Positions 24,989 through 40,018 of a stretch of DNA of 64,000 bases are shown here, one piece after another; the stretch's first letter is position 1, and every line of letters begins with the position of its first letter. The notes beneath the pieces are model-generated. The model was not told the DNA's origin and made no database searches. It saw only the letters and a program-made list of their open reading frames with translations. The stretch covers positions 5,478,058 to 5,542,057 of the forward strand of contig NC_026661.2 of assembly GCF_000004075.3 (NCBI RefSeq). The letters are read 5' to 3'. The translations under genes were made by a program, and so were the position numbers. This DNA is from Cucumis sativus (lineage: Eukaryota > Streptophyta > Magnoliopsida > Cucurbitales > Cucurbitaceae).

Positions 24989-25202
24989 CAACAATGGCAC
25001 TCATGGCTTGGCGGGTTTTGGACTTTGAACTTGAGCTTCGGTGTCTTCCGCCATGGAATTGTGGGCAGAACGTTGAAAACCTCCAAATAACGTTATATTT
25101 AGCGGTAAAATTAAAGTAAATTCTTTTAAACTATAAAACTTAAAATACTGAGAGAGAGAAATATTTAAAAGGAATGAGAGGAGGCAAAGAAGTAGTAGAT
25201 TC

Positions 25203-25207
25203 AAAAA
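25203..25207 (-). terminator. Pol III terminator of tRNA-Ile
   Basis: Five consecutive T residues on the coding strand, beginning five bases after the tRNA 3' end. Confidence 0.75.
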
Positions 25208-25211
25208 TAAT

Positions 25212-25285
25212 TGGCCCATGCAGGTTTCGAACCTGCGACCTTCGCGTTATTAGCACGACGCTCTAACCAACTGAGCTAATAGGCC
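25212..25285 (-). tRNA. tRNA-Ile (anticodon AAT)
   Basis: 74 nt that fold as a complete cloverleaf. The acceptor GGCCTAT pairs with ATGGGCC and discriminator A. The D arm is GCTC-AGTTGGTTA-GAGC, the anticodon arm has loop CTAATAA (anticodon AAT, Ile), and the T arm is GCAGG-TTCGAAA-CCTGC. A- and B-box promoter sequences are intact. A TTTTT run just downstream can terminate pol III. No intron. Confidence 0.97.
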
Positions 25286-28200
25286 AATCTGTATACTGGA
25301 TATAATTTATTTTATTAATTAAAGTACTAAAATTTAAAATTCTAAACTAACAATTTGTGTCAAAGCTTTTATAGATTTGTCAATTTGACTCCTTTTTTCA
25401 TAAATAAATATCATGTATGATACCAACAATTCTATTATTCAAAATTCCAAACTCTTATAAACGAATCTATTTGGGCTATCAATTTCTTTAAAAAACATCC
25501 ATACATCAACTTGAATTACCTAATACTTATTAAACGTATGGACAAAATAAAAACAAACTCTAAACCATGTATAAATGCAATATTTTAAATTTGAAAATTA
25601 AATTAAAGACTTATGAACCAAAACAATGATAATCAATATCATTTTTATTGAACTATGTTTGAATAGTATATCAAAATAAAATTAGTTTAGAACTCATTTG
25701 GTGTCATTGCAATTGATCATATTATCATTAATTATTCATTAGATTAATCACGAGTAAAGATTGAGGAACGTAAGCATATTTTAGTTGACATTGAAAATGT
25801 ATGTTAGTAATTTCACCCTTTTACTAACAACAAAATAATCACGAAGATGGTGTGTTGCTAACCACAATTGTCATGCATACCAAACACCTATTTAGTTTTT
25901 TTTTTTAAATGAAATTGAGTATTATTATTAGTCGGTGAAACTTGTTAGATTCCTACCTATCATATCAACCAATACTCGGTTAAAATATCACTTTAGATTT
26001 GTATATTAAACTTTGTTTTATTTTCGTACTCGTAGTTTCAATACATCATAAGTCTAGCCTTTCAAAATTAAATTTTACCGTTAATTAAAATCAATAACAA
26101 ACTATTATTGAAGATTAAATTTAAAACTTATTGAAAATATATGATGTAAAGTCCGTATTTTAGGCATTAAATTAAACATAAATTCTATTTCATTCTCAAA
26201 TCTTCGTTTCAACGCGGAGAAGGGTTCTTGCCTATAGGGGTGGGTGTGGTTTGGTTGGGACCTTTGACATAGTCTTTAAAAAAAAAACAAATAAGAACCT
26301 CAAAAGGGTAAAACTATAGTGAAATTTAATCATACAAATCACTTTTCAAAATCTATTATCATTTCCTTACTTGCTTCCTTTCCTTGGTGAAAGACTAAAT
26401 AAATAAATAGATTAAAAGAACACATTCATTCTCTCGAAATTCTTCAAAATTCTATCATTTGACATCTCATAAGTAAACTAAACAAATTGAGAGTAGATAA
26501 CATTTGTAATAAAAGTGATTTGGAATTGTGTGATCTTACTTTTTGTTTTAGGTCACCAACACATCTTTATTTAAGTTTTTTCTTTCTTAACAACAACATA
26601 ATGTATTGCATTTTTATTTTAGAAATGAAAAAAAAAAAATTCCCCACAAACAAAGGAATCTAGTGTGGTTGTTTAATTTTTTTTAAAAAAAATGGAATGG
26701 GGGTAAATGTGTGTGTTTGGAAGTGGGGATGTGTCCCTCATGATACCATGTCTCCCTAAGATTCTCCCAATTGCTTTACTTTCTTAAAATCACACTCAAT
26801 ACCACTCTTCTTTTCATTGTTTTTAATTATTAGTTCACCAATCAACACACCTTTTCCCCATCATTTTTGGTTCAAATCCCATCCACACACTTTTTTTTTC
26901 CCCATTAATTTATCATCCATTCTTTCTTAATCTCTTTTTAAAATTTGACCATTTCTTCCTAATTTTGCCTTCTCCCATGTAAGAGGTTAACTAAACTTGC
27001 AATTTAGCCTTTTAAACATATTATCAAAACAATAATATCTTTGTAATCCAAATAAATATCAAATAGTATTGATGAAAGAAGTTTTTTTTTTTCTTTCTTT
27101 TAGAACTAGAAAGAAGTGGGTGTGTAGATAATATGAGAATGAAAGATTGTGAACCAAGTTTTGGCACAATCATTTATCTTTGTTCTAAAACTAAAACAAA
27201 CAGTTCCCTTGAGATAAAAGTACAAAGTTGGATACTTTTTCAAGTTAAAGTAATCTAAATTGGAAAGAATAATAATAGTAATGTCCCCATCACTTATCTT
27301 CTTAACATCAAACAATAAAATCCCCAAAAAATAAGAATACAAAAATAGCACATATTTTGATCAAATACTCTTATTTTATTTCATATGATAAGTTCGGATC
27401 TTGTTCTGTCAACACCAAATCTTTTTTCTTTTTCTTCTCAAATGTTTTTCCAAATATATTCCTTATTCCTTATCCTTCTTCCCTCTTCACATTGGAAAAG
27501 AAATTAGGTACCCATCAAAATACAAAGTTAGGTCAAGGTTCAATGAATCACATGTTAGTTGCTCATTCACAAAATTTGGAAGTTTGGATCAATAAAATAT
27601 AAGTATCTAACTTTACGTTAAAATAAGCATAGTTTAACTCATATAGTATAAATATTTATTAAATATGAATGATGCATATACATGAATTCATCCTTTTAGT
27701 CATAATTTGCTTTCTTTCTGTCTTCTTGATAATTTAAAAGATAAAATAAATTGATTTGGGTTATGAAATGGTTAAAAGTATGTGTTCTTTTGGTTTTTAA
27801 TTCTGTTTTTTCTTTTAAAGAAAGAAGGAAAAGAAATTCTGTCTCATTACAATCACATGGAGCATTGAATACTTGTTTCCTAATCAGAGAATTCGAATCA
27901 CATGGAACATTAATAATGTTGTTTTTTTTAAAATGATGAAAAAGTGGTGACCTTTCGCAGAACTTCTTTTCCTAAATGGGAAAACAACATAGCAAAATCA
28001 TCATCTGAGTATCTACAAATTATCTATCTCTCAATCAAACTTTAAAATCTTCAAACCATTTCGTGTCTTAGTCGATTTTAGTTTTGATTTCGAGTTATTT
28101 CGGGTTATTTCTCTTAAACTGTTAGATCAGCTCCACGAGTTAAAAAGGATATTGTTGTTGGTTGGTGGTTGGTTCCAATCAAATTTTGCAGCCTAATGGA

Positions 28201-28594
28201 AACTCAAACTTGCTATAGCGCGAGAGAAACACAGAAATATATGAACTTTTGAGTGTGGGAAGATGTAAATATGATAAAAGTGAAGGGATGAAATATGTAA
28301 GTTTTTTTTTTTTTCTTTCAATACAAACAACATCTTGAGAAACTATAATCTCAAATTCCCCAAGAGAAGGAAGAAAAAAGTAATTAAAAGGATATAAAAA
28401 AAAAAAACTCAGATTCTTTCCAAAAAAGAAAAAATCAAACTAATCCTGCAAAAATAATTCACAGCCTCTCAGATTCTCTTTGCTTTTGATATTTGATATG
28501 GATCTTCATTTTTCTTCTTTTCTCTTCTCTTTTATGTACTGTGTAGAACAATCCTTCGGTAAGTAACAAACTCCAATGTTTTGTATTTTATGCT
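25286..28594. other. Intergenic AT-rich spacer
   Basis: No supported gene. The short open frames here have no start context, codon bias or family features. The right end (about 28300-28594) is probably the 3' UTR of the HHO gene. Confidence 0.5.
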
Positions 28595-30449
28595 TCAAAT
28601 ATTTATACATCTTTTGCCAGTGTGAGCCTGAGATTTCCAGTAGTCATAGCTTTCGGATTTAGTATCTTCCTCGTCCTCCACACTGTCGCCACCGGTCGTG
28701 GAATACCCTCCGTTTCCAGCGAACTGGAGCGGCCCTTGCGGTGATGCTGACTGAGAACTGCTCACCTTTGATGATTCACCACACCCATCTTGGGACATCC
28801 ATAAATCTCCTAGAACAACAGGAGATTGGTCTGCAGCTCTGGCAGCTGGAGTTGTTGGAAGTCGCCGGGTATGAAGGCGGTATTTCTGCATCGACAAGCA
28901 ACCGATTGTTCTCGTTATCATAATTGATTTATAAGTTTTGTAATGTCATCAAGCTTTCAGGGAAATGAATTGCAGATTAGAATGTTTATGTTTTTGGGTC
29001 CTTACTTGTAAATGACTTTTTACTTCATCATTGGTTAGGCCATCTACCTGCATCAACTCTCTAATTTGCTTCGGTGTTGCCACTGCTTTGATAGACAAAA
29101 AGGCTTGAATTAGAAACAGTTTGAATGCCAAAAATTTCCAAGAAAAATTATCATTTATCACAAATGTTAACAGCTCTTCTTCAAGCAAATTGCTTAGCAT
29201 GATCAACTCTAAGCTTGGTTGAACTGATTTGATTCATCCATTAACCCAAAATCTCATACGAGAAAACAACAGAAAAGTGATCATCAAAACTGAAAATCAA
29301 CTAGCAATTGATTCAAACATGAAAAAAGAAAGACAAATCCTTTCCATTATCTCACGTATAATTCTCACCTTGTGAACCTCCAAGTTGCTGCAAGGCATTC
29401 TCAAACCGCCGATGCAACTCTGGCGACCAGCATCTCCTCTGCTTTCGGGCAGGCTGCTGTTGAGGTGGCAACACCGTCCGTAGATTCGATTGAATATCAG
29501 CAGCAGAAGTCGAAGTTGCTCGGTTGCCACTTGACCGCAAAACACAGGAAACCAATTCTTCTCTAGTAGTCTTCAAGTTGGGAGTGACTAAAGAAAGTGC
29601 ACAAATGGGAGATTCAATCCTCTCTTCCTTCTTCACAGCAGCCAAGACTGGACAAGCAGAAGAAGAAGAAGAAGATGGCTTGAACCCAACAAATAATCCC
29701 TCCTCATTCTTCTTTCGATGAACCCGATCCTCTGCAGCAGCTACATACCCCCACCCCTCATTCCTCTATCACAAAGAAGAAGAAAAAAGCTTTTCAATAA
29801 CATTCACCCTAATTGAATTGGCCATAATTTTACAACAAACAAGACTTTTACTATTTCATTTTCAGACAAAAAATGCAAGAACAACACATCACATCAATCA
29901 CAGAGTTGGTGTTATCGTTATGTACCTTGGTTTTGGTTTGAGTATTTTGAAAGTCATCCGTCTTCCATAACTGAACAGAGCTCATCCATTCCTTCTTATC
30001 TCTACAATCCTCTTCCTTCTCATTCTCATCGGAAGAATCTTTGTTCAATGACATGAATTCCTCCAAAACTGGCTTACGTTTAGGAGAAGAACAAGAAGAA
30101 GTACATTGCAGTGAAGTGTCTTTCAAAGCAAGGATAGCTAGAAAACACAAAACAAATAGGAGGGGGGAAAAAAAAAACAGGTTTAAATCCAGAGAATCCC
30201 AGAACGCATGAAGAAGAAATAAAACAAAATCGAAAAACCCATGAAAAAAAAAGTGGAAAGAAACTAACCATCGTTCAAAAGAAGCATACATAAGGGAAGC
30301 TCGCGCTTGAAGGCATCGATCTTCTTCATTTCATCCTCCAAGCTGGTGATAAGAGAATGGAGTCGAGAGGACCTATCAGAGGGATTGGAAAGAGAGGAAA
30401 TCTGATGGAGGAAGTGAGAGATGGAGTTGGGAGGAGAAAGAGAAGGCAT
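28595..30449 (-). CDS. HHO-type GARP transcription factor (NIGT1/HRS1 family)
   Basis: A nuclear GARP-domain DNA-binding protein of the HRS1/HHO group, which in Arabidopsis represses nitrate- and phosphate-responsive genes. Five exons join in phase: 30269-30449, 29926-30137, 29369-29765, 29006-29085 and 28595-28885, giving 386 aa. The N-terminal family block is clear ([20 protein letters not shown], then [19 protein letters not shown]), predicted coiled-coil. A polar Ser/Lys-rich middle follows. The GARP domain begins [23 protein letters not shown] and ends [20 protein letters not shown], split by two introns as in homologues. The C-terminus has LGDLWMSQD, closest in my memory to HHO5/HHO6. 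The start at 30449 is chosen because it places the conserved block near the N-terminus; an in-frame ATG at 30653 would add 68 residues that do not look like the family. Exact paralogue not assigned. Confidence 0.92.
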
Positions 30450-30653
30450 TTGGGGATGAAATTGAGAGAAGGGAGATGGGGAATAATAATGAGAAATTAG
30501 GGAGAGGATGGAAGAAGTGGAGGAAAGAACATGGGAATTTAGAAAGGGAAAATGAAGGGTTTGAAGAGAAAGAGTGTGAATGGAAGAAACAAAGAAAATG
30601 AAGGGGGGGGAATAAGACGCGGAGATTCTGCCTTGCAGATGCAGAGAACGCAT

Positions 30654-33600
30654 CGCCGGTTTTAAACGCAGATTCGAACGCCCCCTTCGCCCTTCTCTAC
30701 AAACAAAAAAAAATACAACACACCCACCCACTCTCGTGTTTTTCTTTCTTTCTTTCTTTCTTTTTTTTTCTTTTTTCTCTTTTAATTACAATACTTATTA
30801 ACATTTTTAGGTTTCAAATTATATATATATATATATAATTTTAATAATTACTAAGGGAGGGAATCTCTCGTTAAATTATGTTCCTAACAATTTAGTTTTT
30901 AATATATATGAAATTTGGATTACACATCTAATCTAAATTATACAATATTATCATATAACATTATTAAATATATTAACCCACATAAATAACTCTATTATTC
31001 AAGCACCACAAAATCGTAGAAAATAGGTCATGCGAAATTAACTTATTGGCCACATAACAATAATGATCAACGTCATCTTTTAAATCGTATAACATTGGTG
31101 CAAAGTTATATTAAAGTTTAAGAGTCAAATCATTGTTTTTTAGTGTAACAAATGATACGAAAGAATTGAATCTTCAAGCTATTAATCATATTAATCTTTA
31201 TTAAACGAAGCCTTATCAAATGTACATAGAAGGACGAGTTTTTCATCCCACACCATCTCATTAACAATTGCTCTAAAGCAATTAAACTTTAATATTTTTT
31301 TGAATTAAAAGGAGGTTTAGGCTTTGTTATATATATATATATATATAGAAAAGAACAAATAACCAATCCCACAAATAAAATTTAAAATTAAATAATTAAG
31401 AAAAGGAATCCCAAGCAATAATGAGCCTTTTAAACCCAAAAATATGCACTAAAATGTGGTCAATGTTGTGAAGTAAGACATGATTTGACACATATATACA
31501 ACTTTCACCTAATATCTTTGAATTTTCACTTTTCTCTTTAAATCTTTTAATATATATAACTTTCTTAATGCAAGCCCACCAAATTGGAATTTACCATTTT
31601 GAGAGTAAAGTTCATTGAGATTCCCACATCAAATTAATTATAATTTATGAGCATCACATTTTCTATTTCACCTCTATTGTTTATTTTATTTTGTTAATTG
31701 ACTCTAATATTTTATGCCTACTTTGAAATTTACAACCTGTCTTTTTAGTGTGAAGATTCTTATTTGTTGGTTGTGCAATTTTTTCATTCCAAATTTCCAA
31801 GGGAATCTTCTGCTTCCAAAGGGATTCCTAAACCCAACCTCAAGTTATGTGTTTTTTTAATAATTTAAATGCAAAATTATTTCAATCCATTTGAAAACGA
31901 TGGTTTGTTTATGATTATTAGTTCATTTGGTTAAGTTTCATACTTTGTAGTTGTAACTAGGTTTGATTTATTTATTTGCATGTATTTAATTTTGAGGATT
32001 TTGTTGGTGGATTTTTGTTTGTGTATGTGATCATATTATTTAGTAATTACAATTACAGCTGTGTCATGAGTTTTTGTATACTAAAAATTAATTGTAAAAC
32101 ATAATATAATATATAACAAATAAAATTTTTAAATAATGAATGTTGGTATTGTTTTCTATTACAACATTTTTAAGATGGCGAATAGACATGTAATTAAAGT
32201 ATAATTCAACTAGTCTATATTTGAAGTTAAAATCTCCAAACTAAAATAAGGGCATTACATGAATAAAAAACCTACCGAAATAGGATTGGATTTGAAAGAG
32301 AATTTGTTTTGGTAGGGGAGAGATAATGTCAGCTAGAAACCTGAGTCGGTGTCCAAGATGCTGTCTTTGACTACTCCAAAACCACACCATTTCTTGTTCT
32401 TTTTCCTTTCTTTTCTATTCACACTCTCACACTCCCCAATTATATTCCTTCTTTGCCCCACCCACTCCTACTCTCTTTCTCTCCCACCTTTTCTACTCCT
32501 TGTTTTTCTCTTTTATTATAAACAAAATTAAATTCTTGGTCTATATACCTTTTATGATCTAATTATAGTCCAATATATTATATCATTCCATTCTTGTATC
32601 TAATATTGTTGCAATTTGTGTCATGGACTTAAATTTTGTAATGAGATGTATTTTTTAAATTTAATAAGTAATAACCAATAGAACTACTAACATTTAAATT
32701 TAGGATTAGGTGCAAATTTGAAAAGAAAAAACAATACAAACTAGAGCTTTAGAGACCTAAAAATGTTTTTTATTTTTTATTTTGAACTTTTTGATGATAA
32801 AATTGCATTTTTTCTTTAAAAAAAAAAAAGAAAAAACATGTAGAAGCACATTTTGGATGGATTTGTTTGACATTACACAACAATCTTGTTGGATGCTTTC
32901 TACTTTAAGATTCTCTTGTCAATTTTATTTTAAAAGCAAATGCTTCATTGCTCGTTTTTATTTTCGATTCATTTCAGCTCTTTTGCTCGGTTAGTAGATT
33001 ATTTTTGTAATACTTCTTTTTTTCATATAAAAAATAGATAGCAATGACTAATGAATTTAAGTTATGTTTGTTGATTCATAATCAATGATTCAAAATTTAT
33101 AAAGGTCCATTTAATCCTAAATTATACCAAGAATAAATGAGAATGAGGATGTCGACCCTGTCTGGCCTACACGATTAATTATTGATTAACTATGCACATT
33201 ATTTACAAATAAAGTTGTCTACGGTTATTTCATTGCATGCTTAGAGATGAGAGCTTATATACCCTAGAGCGGATTTTATTCTTTTTAGAAAGGATATAAG
33301 TATATATTTTAAGTATGTTTTTTTCACTCGAAATATTGTTATTGGTGGCAATAATCCAAAAGGTTACAAATAAAGTTTAAATAAAAGAATAGGGCTTACA
33401 AAATAAAAAAAAAACAAAGGAACTCTTTTTTCCTTGTGAAGCCTGACTCCATAGCACTAGACAACTTCAGAAAGATAGAAAGAAAAGGCGCTTTCTCACT
33501 ATATCTTTTCTAATATTGTATGTCTTTTTTAATATCGTACATACGATGACAGTGTGATTATGTTAATTGAACAATCAAAATAAGTCTAATCGCAAGATTA

Positions 33601-36120
33601 TTTAATTTTTTTTATGATGTTTACTTAAACAAGTTGTAAACATAATTTGGTTATGATTGAAGTTATATTATCGTTAACTTATTGATTAGTTAATGTTAAT
33701 TGATAATTATACTTAAATATTAACTATAATTATAATTAATAAACTTAGCTACAACACTAAAATAAATTTTTATTACAAAAATATTAGGAGAATAAATTCC
33801 AAAAACTATAGGAACCAAAACCACAATTTTTTTTGGTTAAATTTGTAAATAGTTTTATTATTATTTTTTATTATCCATAACAATTTGAAGTGAAGTACTT
33901 TTTCAATCAAATATAGCAAAGAAACTATTGATAATTCATTAAATTCTTGATCTTCTTTTTTGCTATTTAGGACAATTCCTCCTCATTTTAAACAATCATT
34001 TATATATTTTATTAATGGTAAAAAACCAATAAAATTGTCTAGCACAAAAAACGTAAAGGAGATATGTTCCTGTTTTTTTTATTACATGAGAGCTTTTTTT
34101 TGAGTTTGAGTGACATTAACTACACCCTAATTTTGTACATTTCCACTCCAAATACCATTAATTAAACTTATGCTAATTTGTAAAACATTTTTCATTACAT
34201 TTTCATAGTTTAACATTCTCAACTTGAATTTGAGAACTTCACATACTTTTAATAGACATGGGATATTGAAATATTATAATATGGAGAGTAAAGTATATAT
34301 TAAAAAACAACTAATTAATATATAAATATGAAATGAGACATTTTAATTAGTCTTTTTTTTTTTTTTTTTGCTTTTGGTGCTTAATTAATGGTGGGGATAG
34401 GAAGAAAAAGCTATTGAAGAATCTTATGTACACTATTTGACCCATGATGAGAGCAATATTTTAACAAATTACTCTTTGAGCCATTCAAAAGGGAATGCAA
34501 TGACCTTTGAGTTGTTCAACCCTTTCACTTTTTTGGTCAATTCTAAAGAATTTAAGGAAAAAAAGTGCAAAAGTGTGGAATCATGTGTATACAAATACAT
34601 TTAACAATCTTCTGCCACGCTTTCACGAGTATTAGTTGAGTTGATCACTCAACAATTTTTCGAACATAGCTACGTATGATCATCTACTCTTATAATTATT
34701 TTCATTCAACTTTTCTTTTTATATATCTAACATGATTGAAAAAAAAATTAAACATACGTTAAAGTTAGTATAACTCAATAACTATTCTATGAAATGAAAA
34801 TATTTTTAAAATTTTCGTTCTACAAATGCAATATATATTTATTTATTTTATGTCATTTCACCAATAGGTTAATGATGTATATATAAAGAACTCTTTTCAT
34901 TTATATTGAATAGAAAAACTAGAATGAATAAATTAGTCACATTAGTTTTTTTAAATTTTGAAAAGAAAAAAAGATTGAATATAATTAGGTTCACTAATTT
35001 AAAATTGGGTTTAAAAAAAACTCTCCTTTTTCACTTTTCAATGATGAAGGACATGTTACCCACACTCATATCACATTATTAAAAGGAACTTTAGGGTACC
35101 AAAATGTCTAATCCTTACAAAATGTTTGTTATGTTTCTTAGTAAAAAAAGTGATTGACTACATGCATCACTCTACACTATTTGACATGTGATTTTTCCTT
35201 GTGATACGATCCATGCTAATAATATATTCCCATGGAATATTTGAAGAAATATAATCATCAACTAATTTTTTATATTTCACTCAAGTCGATTTGATTAAAT
35301 TATTAATTTTTCATATCATGCTATTAGAGTGGCCCAATTGACTCTACAAATAAAATTATTAATTTCACACTTTCACTTAAAAAATTATAGTATTTCACGA
35401 TCACTCAAAATAAATTTATCTTTTAAACAATAATTATTAAAAGAGTAAATAAAAATGAAGGATGAAATTTTGAACAAAAAGACCTATGGATTCTCTATAC
35501 ATGTCGATGTCAGTTGAACTAAATTCTTGAATTGATGAACTCTTTCATTTTCTAAGTAAGAGTATGTATATAAATGAGCTATATACATATATACGTATTA
35601 TTGTGTAAAAAATTGGCCAGTTGCAACTCAATATAAATATATGTTTCTCTTCATAGTCATTGTGACGATCATAAAGAGGATACAAGTTAACAAATTTTTT
35701 TGTCATATGTGAACATAAAAGGTTAGAAGATTGGACATTTTTAGGTTTGATTTTATTTAGCTGTTGGCTGTGTGTTTGCTTGAAATAATCCAATGTTTTA
35801 CTTATATTATATTATTCTTTGAAAATAAGAAGATTTTAGTTTGAAAATCAACTTTTATGTTATGAATAATGCATTTAAATTTCTAAATAAAGAGCCTATT
35901 AACAAGTGGAAACAAAAACAATAACATAGTTCAATGTATATAACTATTTAATGTCAATGACTTAATTATTAATTTGTTTCGAAGTATAATATAAAATAGT
36001 TTTGATTGATAATATATTTAACAAAAGTTTTCTATTAATTAAAAGCAAAACCTAAAACTGAGTAATTTGTTGTTACAATTAATACTATTTAGAAAGGAAG
36101 TTGAGCGACTGAATTCTTAC
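30654..36120. other. Long intergenic AT-rich spacer
   Basis: Holds TTTC repeats at about 30741-30765, TA runs near 30820 and 31330, and many A/T homopolymers. I find no supported gene, tRNA or complete transposable element. Candidate short frames (32349-32531, 32782-32994, 35545-35793) are AT-biased and featureless. Confidence 0.5.
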
Positions 36121-36830
36121 TTTGGATGGACCCAAGCCCATAAAAGCCCGAACTACTTACTTAGACAAAGCCATTTATTTGGATGGGCCCAACTAGGCCC
36201 ATAAATAATATAAAGAAAAAGAAGGAGGAGGGTGGTTAAGTCATTTTAGGTGTTTGGGTTTCACTGACTTTGAGAGGATAAAAATAAGAACATCGTCATC
36301 ATCATCATTTCATCATCTTCTTCCTCCCCACTAAAATTTGTAGTTAAAAAGAAAAATCTGTCCAATTCCCAATGCTGAGAAGAAAGCTTTTGGAGCTAAA
36401 AGAAAAACCACAGAAATAGAAAGAGAAAGAGAAAGAGAAAGAGAAAGAAAATTTTCAATTCGATTCACGAGCTCTGATCATCATCATCAATCGATCAATC
36501 AATCAATCAATCCACCGCCTCTTTTTAGAAACCCTAGAAACCCCGATTTGATTTTTACTCCAAGTAGACAGATGATAAAGGAATTTCTCAGTGTGTGATC
36601 TTACAAATAAATTTCTCTTTGTTGCTTTGCTGATAAATTAAAGGCAGTGAAGTTTGGTAAACTTTCACGTGCTCTGTTCTTTCCCCCTTCCCCCACTCCC
36701 ACATTTCACTGGCTCTCCTCTCGCCACAACATCAATCAGTTTCTTCTTCCTTCTCGATTTTCCCTTTTCTTTACGTACTGCTTCGGGAATTTCTTTCCCA
36801 CGAAGCGGATTCATATAATTCTCACAACAA
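36121..36830 (+). promoter_or_regulatory. Promoter and 5' UTR of the SnRK2 gene
   Basis: Two TGGGCC/GGCCCA site-II-like elements lie at 36184-36203, next to a TATA-like ATAAATAATATAAAG. Downstream, in the probable 5' UTR, are an AGAAAG microsatellite (36418-36450), ATCA repeats (about 36490-36512), a telo-box-like AAACCCTAG at about 36531 and a palindromic CACGTG G-box at 36666-36671. G-box/ABRE cores bind ABF/bZIP factors, which suggests ABA feedback, but this is only inference from the motif. A leader intron cannot be excluded. Confidence 0.5.
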
Positions 36831-39525
<2,695 letters not shown>

Positions 39526-40018
39526 TTGTTGATAGGATTGAAAAGGACAAACTAAAACACACATTTGTAGAATACACTTGGACGATGAAGACTGAAGAGA
39601 TCTCAAGACCATAGTATAGAGAGGTTTATCAATAGAATTGTGAACCGTGAACTGAGTCAGTGAATCCATCTGTTCCTATATATATATTAGCTTTTCCTTG
39701 GTTTGGGGTTTTATTGATCACCTTTTATAAGTGCTTTCTCTGTATAATTTGTCTATCAACCCCATAGATGCACACTTCATCCTCTACCGTTGTAAATTTT
39801 TCTGTAGAAAATATTTGAACTGCTTTGTCAATCCTCTGTTTTCATAATCTGCATCCAATAATATGATTAGGTAACATAGTAAATTCCCACTTTGACAAGT
39901 GAAATTCATTAGAGGTTCTAAAATCGCTATCAAAGTATGTTATATATATCAGTTGTAAAAAATGCACGAAAGAACAAAAATAGCTTTTGATAAACTACAC
40001 GCGATATCCACTCCACGG

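Noticed and set aside
31000-35500. Possible microRNA precursor genes in long spacers
   Set aside because: I scanned for well-known conserved plant miRNA sequences and saw none; novel hairpins cannot be judged by eye in AT-rich DNA.
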